A stretch of DNA of 9,133 nt from Verrucomicrobiia bacterium. GTDB lineage: Bacteria > Verrucomicrobiota > Verrucomicrobiia > Opitutales > Opitutaceae. The stretch lies in the NCBI GenBank assembly GCA_030424825.1, contig JAUHWE010000146.1, positions 1 through 9,133 on the forward strand, written 5' to 3'. Position numbers and translations under genes: made by a program. The notes under the pieces are model-generated. The model searched no databases, had not been told where the DNA came from, and was given only the letters and a program-made list of their open reading frames with translations. Below are positions 1-6,864 of this stretch, one piece after another (position 1 is the first letter of the stretch; the number at the start of each line of letters is the position of its first letter).

Positions 1-1350
1 GAACCACTTTATTGGATTGTCGTTGATGACAATTTTGCTGATGCCAAACGAGGAAATCGCAGCGATGGCCAAGGAAGCTCCAATAATGGGCAATCGAAAG
101 CGGCGAGTGGATGTGGCGAACCCACTCTGGCGGAGCGGATGACCCCCGTTTGTGTGGCTATCAGCGGTACTCTGGTACCCGTAACCCTCAAGCGCGTTTT
201 GCGGGAGTAGCGCGATATAGGCGGGAATTAGGACTATGGTAAAAAGCCATGCCAGAACGACGCCCAAAGCGACGAAGATCCCGAAAACCTGGACTGGAGG
301 AATCGGAGCCAAAGCCAGTGATGCGAAACCTGCGGTGGTGGTGAGGGTTGTGAAGAGCATGGGTCGCCAGAGGGATTCCATTACTGCTTCCATGGTCGCC
401 TTGCGGTCTTTGTATTTTGGATATAGATCGTAGAACTCCGATAGAATGTGAACCGCATCTAGCACCGCAATCGGCATGATGAAGATCGGTATCATGGAGC
501 TCATGATGTGAATGGTGTTTCCCGTGATGATTAGGGTGCCCATCGTTAGGATGACGGAAACCATGGCGACGATCATAGGCGACAGGATCAGAGAAATCCG
601 CTTGAAGAAGAACCACATTAAAAGGAAAATCAGGGCCATGGCCATGGGGGCGGAAATGGCCATTTCCACGAACATTTGAACGCCGAAGGTATCGTTGGAA
701 ACGGGAAGCCCTGTGATATGGTATTGCTCACCCGACTTTGGCAGCGATTCGATTCTCTCCAAGATGAGTGAGGAGACACGGTAGCTTTGATCTTTGGATA
801 CAATAGGAATGTAGAGAATCAGAGACTTGCCCGCTTCATCCACAACGGATCCCCGCATGAGTGGCAGGTTTAGGAGCCGGTCTCGCACTGCAAGCGCCTC
901 CTCGTCACTGGTGGGCGGTTGCGGCATGAGCCAGTTGAACGATACAGCGCCGAGTCCTGCCTGTTGGATGTCGTCTATGGTTGATGGGGAGATCAGCTTT
1001 GGAGAGATGACTCCGTCGATCTTCTGAATGTACTGGGTAAGCTCCCATACATTCGTCAGCGTATCGGGATTGAAGACGCCATCGGGATTCGAATCATGAA
1101 CGATGCCCAGAACGATCTGGTCATAAAGCTCGAACTCGATCTTGGACTCGCGATGGAATGCCCGATTCGGATTGTCCGAAGCGAGCATGTTCTCAGGATC
1201 CGTATCAACCTTGACCGAATGGAGTGCCGGAAAGCGATCCGGCCAGAGGCTCGGCAAGACGGAAAGTCCTACGGCCAATACTACTAGGCCAATACTGGCT
1301 CCCATCACCCAGCGTGGATGACGCATTCCCAAACCCGATAAACGTTTCAC
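1..1350 (-). CDS. RND-superfamily exporter, COG1033/MMPL type (C-terminus beyond window)
   Basis: Translating the minus strand from 1350 gives 450 open codons with no stop before the left edge, so this is the N-terminal part of a larger membrane protein (family members are usually about 750-850 residues). The visible part follows the RND plan: a basic start ending in RHPRW, a first membrane helix at about residues 14-32, a periplasmic loop to about 228 with a VDTDPENML motif, then helices at about 229-249, 254-277, 280-304, 330-348 and 352-382. A further helix at about 420-440 leads into a second NDNP..WF motif that opens the second half. D298, inside helix PIAVLDAVHILSEF, is placed like the proton-relay acidic residue of this family. 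Such proteins use the proton gradient to export lipids, hydrophobic compounds or unknown substrates across the inner membrane. The GTG start at 1350 lies 6 bp after the DUF2892 stop and gives the usual short basic leader; an ATG at 1326 is the alternative. Neither has a convincing ribosome site. The substrate cannot be told. Confidence 0.88.
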   Translation of the reverse strand, partial: MKRLSGLGMRHPRWVMGASIGLVVLAVGLSVLPSLWPDRFPALHSVKVDTDPENMLASDNPNRAFHRESKIEFELYDQIVLGIVHDSNPDGVFNPDTLTNVWELTQYIQKIDGVISPKLISPSTIDDIQQAGLGAVSFNWLMPQPPTSDEEALAVRDRLLNLPLMRGSVVDEAGKSLILYIPIVSKDQSYRVSSLILERIESLPKSGEQYHITGLPVSNDTFGVQMFVEMAISAPMAMALIFLLMWFFFKRISLILSPMIVAMVSVILTMGTLIITGNTIHIMSSMIPIFIMPIAVLDAVHILSEFYDLYPKYKDRKATMEAVMESLWRPMLFTTLTTTAGFASLALAPIPPVQVFGIFVALGVVLAWLFTIVLIPAYIALLPQNALEGYGYQSTADSHTNGGHPLRQSGFATSTRRFRLPIIGASLAIAAISSFGISKIVINDNPIKWF

Positions 1351-1356
1351 GGTGGA

Positions 1357-1572
1357 TTATTTTTTTGCCTGCTGGAACGCGCAGCCTTCACCCATTCCCG
1401 CCTTGCGGAAAACGTAAACGATGGGACAAAAGCCCGTGAAGGCCGATTGAATCATATTAAACCCTGCGAAAACGGTAAGCCAAATCCAGTTGGGGTGAAC
1501 CCAGTGGCTTAGCGCGACGCTGCCAAGGACGACGCATCCGGCGAATATCATTACTGCTCTGTCTATGTTCAT
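1357..1572 (-). CDS. DUF2892 / YgaP-type small transmembrane protein
   Basis: This 71-residue protein has two hydrophobic helices (about residues 7-23 and 28-47), then an FCP motif at 48-50 and a glycine-rich GMGEGCAF tail. That is the pattern of the DUF2892 family, the same fold as the membrane domain of E. coli YgaP. YgaP joins this domain to a rhodanese sulfurtransferase; here the rhodanese part is absent and only the membrane module remains. Cysteines are C13, C49 and C64. The gene leads an apparent two-gene minus-strand operon with the RND exporter and is divergent from an ArsR regulator, much as ygaV and ygaP are adjacent in E. coli. The ATG at 1572 has only an A-rich stretch upstream and no Shine-Dalgarno sequence. 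DUF2892 domains are often found near sulfide or persulfide handling genes; the exact role of a stand-alone copy is unknown. Confidence 0.85.
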   Translation of the reverse strand: MNIDRAVMIFAGCVVLGSVALSHWVHPNWIWLTVFAGFNMIQSAFTGFCPIVYVFRKAGMGEGCAFQQAKK

Positions 1573-1596
1573 TTTTTTGGTTGATTAATTCAAATG

Positions 1597-1612
1597 TTTA
1601 GACATCTCTAAA
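1597..1612. promoter_or_regulatory. Short extra inverted repeat beside the operators
   Basis: A TTTAG half-site at 1597-1601 faces a CTAAA at 1608-1612 with a 6-bp spacer, the same half-site core and spacer length as the two larger palindromes to its right. The right half is shared with the first large operator. It could be a weak third regulator contact or chance in AT-rich DNA. Confidence 0.3.
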
Positions 1613-1630
1613 TTAGTTATTACTAATTAA
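1609..1630. promoter_or_regulatory. Putative ArsR operator 1
   Basis: This is a 22-bp imperfect palindrome with arms TAAATTAG (1609-1616) and CTAATTAA (1623-1630), a 6-bp spacer and one mismatch. AT-rich palindromes of about this size are the usual targets of ArsR-family dimers, including the SqrR/BigR group. It fills the space between a possible minus-strand -35 (TTGACT, 1635 to 1630) and a weak -10 (TTTAGA, 1612 to 1607) that would drive the DUF2892-RND operon. A bound repressor there would block polymerase. The promoter elements are tentative; the palindrome itself is plain in the sequence. Confidence 0.65.
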
Positions 1631-1638
1631 GTCAATGC

Positions 1639-1660
1639 TAAATTAGAAAATACTAATTTA
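1639..1660. promoter_or_regulatory. Putative ArsR operator 2, overlapping the arsR start codon
   Basis: This is a perfect palindrome with 8-bp arms TAAATTAG (1639-1646) and CTAATTTA (1653-1660) around a 6-bp spacer. It begins exactly 30 bp, close to three helical turns, after operator 1, so dimers on both sites would lie on the same DNA face. Its last base is the A of the regulator's ATG, which suggests autorepression and leaves no room for a ribosome binding site. Confidence 0.7.
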
Positions 1661-1986
1661 TGACGCAAAAAGATTCAGAAGCCATAACCACTGTTTTTCT
1701 ACCACCGCCCGAAAAGGTGGGGGAGGTGGCTCGCACATTGAGGGGCTTGGCGAACGAACAGCGGCTGCAGGTTCTTTGCTTGCTCAGCGAGAACAAGGAA
1801 ATGAGCGTCAGCGAGCTGATGGAGCATCTTGATCTGAGCCAGTCCGCTCTTTCCCAGCACCTATCGAAATTGAAGGCAGATAATTTCGTCAGTTCCCGCA
1901 AGCAGGGGTTGAGCGTCTACTATAAGGTCGAGCGTGAGGATATCCTGGAGATTCTGCACCTTTTGCATGAGCTGTATTGCTCGTAA
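1660..1986 (+). CDS. ArsR-family repressor, SqrR/BigR/YgaV-like thiol sensor
   Basis: This 108-residue winged-helix regulator is of normal ArsR length. A helix with LANEQRLQVLCLL (about 30-42) precedes the helix-turn-helix at about 49-73, with SALSQHLSKLK as recognition helix. The wing is at about 80-90 and a final dimer helix ends in LYCS. The metal-binding ELCVCDL signature of arsenic and cadmium sensors is missing: the matching stretch reads MSVSELM. The only cysteines are C40 and C107. Persulfide sensors SqrR and BigR have their reactive pair at nearly the same positions (about 41/107), and E. coli YgaV has the same LC...YC arrangement. In those proteins reactive sulfur links the two cysteines and releases DNA. 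I infer the same here. The divergent genes are a DUF2892 protein and an RND exporter, with two operators between. The ATG directly follows operator 2, so the mRNA may be leaderless. The family is very likely; the sensing chemistry is an inference. Confidence 0.9.
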   Translation: MTQKDSEAITTVFLPPPEKVGEVARTLRGLANEQRLQVLCLLSENKEMSVSELMEHLDLSQSALSQHLSKLKADNFVSSRKQGLSVYYKVEREDILEILHLLHELYCS

Positions 1987-1997
1987 TTCCGTTGGGT

Positions 1998-2099
1998 AGG
2001 GCGAGAACACGTACCGGGCGTAGCCTGCAAGGCCAAGACTGATCCTGCTCCGCCGCACAAGAAGCTCAAACTACATGGCGGAGGGGGCGCTCTCGCCCT
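1998..2099. repeat. Nested inverted-repeat element (REP/MITE-like candidate)
   Basis: A perfect 9-bp inverted repeat, AGGGCGAGA at 1998-2006 and TCTCGCCCT at 2091-2099, bounds 102 bp of GC-rich non-coding DNA. Inside it is a second perfect 7-bp pair, CTCCGCC at 2048-2054 and GGCGGAG at 2077-2083. The nested layout fits a dispersed extragenic palindromic element or small non-autonomous element between arsR and purL. It could also act as an RNA structure ending arsR transcription, though no T-run follows. No second copy was seen in this window, so its repeat status is unproven. Confidence 0.4.
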
Positions 2100-2117
2100 T
2101 CCTTTCGCGGATGTCAC

Positions 2118-2135
2118 GGGAAAGGCTTCTTTCCC
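2118..2135 (+). promoter_or_regulatory. Hairpin in the purL leader
   Basis: A perfect 7-bp stem (GGGAAAG at 2118-2124, CTTTCCC at 2129-2135) with a GCTT loop lies about 50 bp before the purL start. No T-tract follows, so it is not a classical terminator. It may be a leader hairpin, an mRNA stabiliser, or the far end of the neighbouring repeat element. Confidence 0.35.
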
Positions 2136-2185
2136 CCATTCCGCGCTTGCCGGTCCGGAGGTAAGTTCTCAACTTGCCTTGCGTC

Positions 2186-5100
2186 ATGATCATCCTTCGC
2201 GGAGCGCCGTCTCACTCAGAATTTCGTCTTAAAAAGCTTTTCGCTGAACTTACGGCGATCGGTCTACCAGTCCGGGAAGTGTATGCTGAATACGTCCACG
2301 TAGCCGAGACCAGCGAGCCGCTAACGGATGAGGAGCAGTCGATTCTCGAAAAGCTTCTGACCTACGGTCCCAAGTTGCAGGGGCACGAGTCGAATGGTTT
2401 GCTCCGTGTGGTGGCGCCGCGTCCGGGAACCCTTTCGCCTTGGTCTTCGAAAGCGACGGATATCGCCCGTATTTGTGGTTTGGCGAAGTTGGAACGGGTT
2501 GAGCGGGCGATTGCCTTTTGGGTTGATTTAGGCGGCACGTCGCTAAGCTTAGCGCAACAAAAGCAATTAGACGGTCCCTTGCACGATCGAATGACGCAGG
2601 TCGTGTTCGATCGCCAGGAGGATCTGGAAGTTCTCTTTCGCCATGAGGAGCCTAAGCCGTTCGAGTCGATTCCCCTAAGCGTTGGAGGCCGGAATGCGTT
2701 GGTGGAGGCCAACCGGTCGCTAGGACTTGCGCTAGCCGATGATGAAATTGACTACCTCGCTCTCAACTTCCAGAAACTGGGCCGCGATCCTCACGATATC
2801 GAGCTCATGATGTTTGCCCAGGCGAACTCGGAGCACTGTCGTCACAAGATTTTCAATGCGAGCTGGGATATCGACGGAGAGGCGCAGGAGAAGTCGCTCT
2901 TCAAGATGATCAAGAATACCTTCGAAATGAGAAGCGAAGGGATCCTGTCGGCCTACAAAGACAATGCGGCCGTGTTCGAAGGAAGCCGTGGCCAGCGCTA
3001 TTTTGCGGATCCCAAAAGCAACGAGTATGTTTCCAGTTTGGAAGACATTGCTATTTTGTGCAAAGTGGAAACCCACAACCATCCCACGGCCATTTCGCCT
3101 TTTCCGGGAGCGGCGACCGGTTCCGGTGGCGAGATTCGAGACGAAGGGGCCACGGGTGTCGGATCCAAGCCCAAAGCGGGGCTTGTAGGATTCACGGTAT
3201 CCAATTTAAAACTTCCTGGAGCGGTGCGCCCTTGGGAAAAGGACTTTGGCAAGCCGAACCGAATCGTTTCCGCACTCGATATCATGATTGAAGGGCCCTT
3301 GGGAGGGGCGGCGTTCAACAACGAGTTTGGTCGGCCGAATATTCTAGGCTATTTCCGGACCTTCGAACAGGAAGTGCCGGGGAAAAAAATTAAGAATGAA
3401 GAATTAGGAATTAAGAATGGGGAGGAAGGATTAGAATTCGAAGTTGATGATATCGATAAAGAGGAATCGGAGAATTCTGAGATCTTAAATTCTGATTCTG
3501 AGGTTAGCGCGGAAACCGAGATTCGTGGATACCACAAGCCGATTATGCTAGCAGGTGGTCTCGGCAATATTCGCCGCGAGCATATTGAGAAAGGGCAGGT
3601 GCACGAAGGGGACAAGCTAGTCGTTCTTGGGGGACCTGCGATGCTGATTGGTCTTGGAGGTGGCGCGGCGAGTTCCATGGATAGCGGAACGGGAGAGGAG
3701 AATCTCGATTTTGCCAGCGTTCAGCGGGACAACCCGGAAATGGAACGGCGCTGCCAGGAAGTCATCGATCGCTGCTGGGCGCTGGGAGCGGAGAACCCCA
3801 TTGCGTTTATTCATGACGTAGGAGCGGGTGGTCTTTCCAATGCGATGCCAGAGCTGGTCAACGATGCGGGCAAAGGCGGGCGATTTGATTTGCGCAAGAT
3901 CAATAACGATGAGCCCGGCATGAGTCCTCTCGAGATCTGGTGCAACGAATCCCAGGAGCGCTACGTAATGGCGATTCCAGCGGAGCGTATTGATGCCTTC
4001 GTTTCCATCTGTGATCGGGAGCGTTGCCCCTATGCCATCATCGGAGAAGCCACCGACGAGCGGCAACTGGTACTCGAAGATTCTCACTTTAAGAATCGCC
4101 CGATCGACCTTCCCTTGGAAGTTCTCCTAGGAAAGCCACCACGAATGCATCGGGATGAGACCTCGCTGCAAAGGGATTTGGTACCCCTGTATTTGGGCAC
4201 CTTAACCATTGAAGAAGCGGCACGGTATGTCTTGTCCCATCCAGCTGTCGCTGATAAGACATTTTTGATCACGATTGGCGATCGCACCGTTACCGGACTT
4301 ATTCACCGGGACCAAATGGTGGGCCCTTGGCAAGTGCCCGTGGCCGACTGTGCGGTGACTGCGACATCGTTTGATGGATACACCGGGGAAGCTATGTCAA
4401 TCGGGGAACGAACGCCTACGGCGGTCAATAGCGCCGCTGCTTCCGCCCGTCTCGCAGTTGGGGAGGCCTTGACCAATCTTGCCGCCGCGCAGATCGGCCC
4501 ATTAACGGGAGTCAATTTGTCGGCCAACTGGATGGCGGCACCTTCGGTACCGGGCGATGCGGCCGACCTTTACGAAGCTGTTAAAGCAGTCGGGATGGAG
4601 TTGTGTCCGGAGTTAGGAGTTACGATCCCGGTCGGAAAGGACTCCATGAGCATGAGCACGGTATGGCAGGATGATTCCGGAGAGAAGCGTGTGACGGCTC
4701 CCATTTCCTTGATCATCACAGCGTTTGCGCGGTGCGAAGATATTCGCCAATCGCTCACGCCGCAGCTGGATCCGAATTTGGATTCGAGTTTAATACTAAT
4801 TGATCTGGGTCGGGGCAAAAATCGCTTAGGCAGCTCCATTCTGGCCCAGACGCTTTCCCAGATGGGGGATGCTACCCCGGATGTGGATAGTGCAGAGGAT
4901 CTCAAGAATTTCTGGAACGCGATCCAACAACTCGGAAGGGAAGAAAAAATCCTCGCCTATCACGATCGGTCCGACGGTGGTCTGTTTGCGGCGGCCGTGG
5001 AAATGGCCTTTGCCGGAAATGTGGGGGTTAATCTGGAAGTATTGAGTGAAGGCGATCCGTTTGCGCCTCTGTTTTCGGAAGAATTGGGCGCTCTCATACA

Positions 5101-6196
5101 GGTCAGCGGAGGCAATCTTGCCGATGTATTCGATATATTGAAACAGCATGGCCTGGAAGATTGCTCGAACATTGTGGGCCGGTTGAATACGCGGTACCAA
5201 ATCCAGATTTCAGAGGCCGGTCAGGTTCTTTACGAAGAAGACCTGTCCGTACTCCGGGCAGTTTGGTCCGATGTTACCTACCGCATGCAAAGCCTGCGGG
5301 ACAATCCCGAGTCTGCGGCTTCCGAACATGCGATCCGGCAGGACCGGGAAAATCCGGGAATCAGCCCCAAGGTTACATTCGATCTTCAGCTGCCAAATTT
5401 TGGAATTAAAGATTCTGCGGCGAAGCCACGTATCGCGATTCTCCGCGAGCAAGGCGTCAACGGCGAAATCGAAATGGCCGCCGCCTTCGATCGGGCTGGA
5501 TTTTCCTGTATTGATGTTCATATGACGGATATTTTGAGTGGCAGCGTTTCTTTAGGCGATTTTAGTGGTCTCGCGGCCTGTGGCGGATTCAGCTACGGTG
5601 ACGTCCTAGGAGCGGGTGAAGGCTGGGCTAAGAGTATTTTGTTCAATGAACAGGCGAGAGAAGAATTCAGAGCGTTCTTCGCTCGAGAAGAAACCTTTTC
5701 GCTTGGGGTATGCAATGGTTGCCAAATGCTCAGCAATTTGCGAGAGCTGATACCCGGTGCGAGCCATTGGCCGCATTTCGTGCAGAATAGAAGCGAACGC
5801 TACGAAGGTCGGCTGGTTTCCGTCAAAATCGAGAAAACCCCGAGTGTTTTATTTCAAGGCATGGAAGGGAGCGTCCTCCCGATAGCAGTGGCTCACGGCG
5901 AAGGTAGAGCCGAGTTTAAAAACCAAGAAGCGGCGAACGCTTGCAACAAATCCGGTCTCGTCGCTGCTCGTTTCGTGGACAATCACCACAAAACCACCGA
6001 AGCGTATCCACTCAATCCGAACGGATCTCCGTTTGGCATTACTAGCCTGACCAGCGAAGATGGACGCGCGACAATCCTAATGCCGCACCCGGAGCGGGTC
6101 TTTCGTACCACGCAACTTAGTTGGGCGCCCAAAAACTGGGAAGAAGACTCCCCCTGGATGCAAATGTTTAGAAACGCCCGAGTGTTCTTGGGTTAA
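2186..6196 (+). CDS. purL: Phosphoribosylformylglycinamidine synthase, large single-chain type
   Basis: PurL (EC 6.3.5.3) converts FGAR, glutamine and ATP to FGAM in de novo purine synthesis, in the cytoplasm. The 1336-residue protein is collinear with the E. coli enzyme: N-terminal PurS-like domain (opening [14 protein letters not shown]), linker, two AIRS-type synthetase halves, and a C-terminal class I glutaminase. Landmarks are [62 protein letters not shown] (given as the family motif region, about residues 293-325), LGGGAASSM and HDRSDGGL. The glutaminase triad is present: C1176 in GVCNGCQM, H1301 and E1303 in MPHPERV. These equal the E. coli C1135, H1260 and E1262 plus 41. The offset is explained by an acidic insertion at about 400-444, described separately. 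I chose the ATG at 2186 because it matches the family N-terminus. A TTG at 2174 would add MPCV and sits 12 bp after a GGAGG at 2157-2161, so it remains possible. No other purine gene is adjacent. Confidence 0.96.
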   Translation: MIILRGAPSHSEFRLKKLFAELTAIGLPVREVYAEYVHVAETSEPLTDEEQSILEKLLTYGPKLQGHESNGLLRVVAPRPGTLSPWSSKATDIARICGLAKLERVERAIAFWVDLGGTSLSLAQQKQLDGPLHDRMTQVVFDRQEDLEVLFRHEEPKPFESIPLSVGGRNALVEANRSLGLALADDEIDYLALNFQKLGRDPHDIELMMFAQANSEHCRHKIFNASWDIDGEAQEKSLFKMIKNTFEMRSEGILSAYKDNAAVFEGSRGQRYFADPKSNEYVSSLEDIAILCKVETHNHPTAISPFPGAATGSGGEIRDEGATGVGSKPKAGLVGFTVSNLKLPGAVRPWEKDFGKPNRIVSALDIMIEGPLGGAAFNNEFGRPNILGYFRTFEQEVPGKKIKNEELGIKNGEEGLEFEVDDIDKEESENSEILNSDSEVSAETEIRGYHKPIMLAGGLGNIRREHIEKGQVHEGDKLVVLGGPAMLIGLGGGAASSMDSGTGEENLDFASVQRDNPEMERRCQEVIDRCWALGAENPIAFIHDVGAGGLSNAMPELVNDAGKGGRFDLRKINNDEPGMSPLEIWCNESQERYVMAIPAERIDAFVSICDRERCPYAIIGEATDERQLVLEDSHFKNRPIDLPLEVLLGKPPRMHRDETSLQRDLVPLYLGTLTIEEAARYVLSHPAVADKTFLITIGDRTVTGLIHRDQMVGPWQVPVADCAVTATSFDGYTGEAMSIGERTPTAVNSAAASARLAVGEALTNLAAAQIGPLTGVNLSANWMAAPSVPGDAADLYEAVKAVGMELCPELGVTIPVGKDSMSMSTVWQDDSGEKRVTAPISLIITAFARCEDIRQSLTPQLDPNLDSSLILIDLGRGKNRLGSSILAQTLSQMGDATPDVDSAEDLKNFWNAIQQLGREEKILAYHDRSDGGLFAAAVEMAFAGNVGVNLEVLSEGDPFAPLFSEELGALIQVSGGNLADVFDILKQHGLEDCSNIVGRLNTRYQIQISEAGQVLYEEDLSVLRAVWSDVTYRMQSLRDNPESAASEHAIRQDRENPGISPKVTFDLQLPNFGIKDSAAKPRIAILREQGVNGEIEMAAAFDRAGFSCIDVHMTDILSGSVSLGDFSGLAACGGFSYGDVLGAGEGWAKSILFNEQAREEFRAFFAREETFSLGVCNGCQMLSNLRELIPGASHWPHFVQNRSERYEGRLVSVKIEKTPSVLFQGMEGSVLPIAVAHGEGRAEFKNQEAANACNKSGLVAARFVDNHHKTTEAYPLNPNGSPFGITSLTSEDGRATILMPHPERVFRTTQLSWAPKNWEEDSPWMQMFRNARVFLG
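3383..3517 (+). repeat. AT-rich repeat-derived in-frame insertion within purL
   Basis: About 45 codons sit between the conserved NNEFGRP..GYFRT and [12 protein letters not shown] blocks, where E. coli PurL has only a short loop. GC is 19 of 60 bases at 3381-3440 and 20 of 60 at 3441-3500, against 34 of 60 in a purL line at 3901-3960. The first part is a 21-bp tandem repeat: AATTAAGAATG recurs at 3388-3398 and 3409-3419, giving IKNEELG then IKNGEEG. Further on, AATTCTGA recurs at 3473-3480 and 3488-3495, followed by TTCTGA at 3496-3501. The frame stays open and the encoded segment is strongly acidic and hydrophilic, likely a disordered surface loop. It looks like a small repeat element that inserted or expanded without harming the enzyme. 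Confidence 0.7.
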
Positions 6197-6205
6197 AAAT
6201 AATGT

Positions 6206-6850
6206 CTAGATCGGTCGTTTGAAGCAAACGATTTCGTGGTTCTCGCGATCATTGGTCCAGAGGTTCTGGCCGTCGAAGGCAAGGGCTCGGGCCCCGAAGG
6301 GGATTGTGGCAATATCAGTTGCCGTTTCGGAATTGAGGCTGATTTGGGTTAGGAAGTAGTTGTCGGTTTCTTCGGCATCCGTAGTAGCTAGGTAGATACT
6401 GTTACCTACAAAGGCTTGGCCGCATATTCCGTGGGGAGATGAAAGCGATTTCTGTACTTGATCATCGATTCCAAGCTGGAGAACCACTTTGTTGTACCAC
6501 TGGCTAACGTAGAGGCTGCTGCCATCGAAGCCAAGTTGGGAACCCGTGTCATCAGGGCAGGGCAGTTTGAATACGGTATCGAATCCATGATCGGGGATGA
6601 GACGCCTGATAATGCGAAGATCCTCTGAGGTTTCCCCGCAAAGAACCCGGAGTTCATCGCCGATGGAAACCATGCCAAAGGGGACTCCCGGCGCTTTCAC
6701 TTCCCAAAGGACTTTCCAAGTATCCGTATTAATCTGATAGATCGTCTCCGTTTCCATAGAACCAACCCAGAGGGTGTCGTAGTGCCAAGCGATGCTTTGC
6801 GGTCTAGGAGCTGGCGATGCGAGTCGTTTGATTTCTTCGATTTGGTTCAT
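6206..6850 (-). CDS. Short cytoplasmic beta-propeller protein of unknown function
   Basis: This 214-residue protein has no signal peptide or membrane helix. It shows repeating propeller-blade units, each a turn with hydrophobic strands and a glycine-aspartate loop: PQSIAWHYDTLWVGS (18-31), VPFGMVSIGDELRVLCGE (56-73), GSQLGFDGSSLYVSQWYN (103-120), GICGQAFVGNSIYLATTD (141-158) and ARALAFDGQNLWTNDREN (187-204). This resembles NHL/YVTN or glutamine-cyclotransferase-like propellers. I recall similar stand-alone hypothetical proteins with the CPDDTGSQL and PHGICGQ motifs, but no known activity. It is the last of three minus-strand genes, beginning 14 bp after the ATP-grasp stop, so co-transcription is likely. 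No ribosome site is visible before its ATG at 6850. Its stop at 6206-6208 is 9 bp from the purL stop on the other strand. GC in a sampled line (6541-6600, 31 of 60) is like purL and unlike the AT-rich gene just upstream. Confidence 0.8.
   Translation of the reverse strand: MNQIEEIKRLASPAPRPQSIAWHYDTLWVGSMETETIYQINTDTWKVLWEVKAPGVPFGMVSIGDELRVLCGETSEDLRIIRRLIPDHGFDTVFKLPCPDDTGSQLGFDGSSLYVSQWYNKVVLQLGIDDQVQKSLSSPHGICGQAFVGNSIYLATTDAEETDNYFLTQISLNSETATDIATIPFGARALAFDGQNLWTNDRENHEIVCFKRPI
6215..6231 (+). terminator. Possible purL terminator hairpin
   Basis: A perfect 7-bp stem, TCGTTTG at 6215-6221 and CAAACGA at 6225-6231, with an AAG loop lies 19 bp after the purL stop and is followed by TTT. 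The T-run is short, so efficiency is uncertain. It falls inside the last codons of the convergent propeller gene. Read on the minus strand it is followed about 15 nt later by a T-rich stretch, so it might serve both directions. Confidence 0.35.
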
Positions 6851-6864
6851 GTGTTTGAATGGAC

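Noticed and set aside
188..616. 142-residue minus-strand open frame rich in histidine
   Set aside because: It lies in another frame of the RND exporter, whose own frame stays open over 450 codons with clear membrane helices and family motifs. The histidines are a by-product of the exporter's codons.
2001..2185. Riboswitch or attenuator controlling purL
   Set aside because: The hairpins seen lack a conserved purine-riboswitch core and no T-tract follows the hairpin at 2118-2135, so no specific riboswitch class can be supported.
2362..5525. Many open frames of 60-156 codons on both strands inside purL
   Set aside because: PurL is continuous and collinear with the family across the whole stretch. 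None of the shadow frames shows a recognisable domain or its own start signals.
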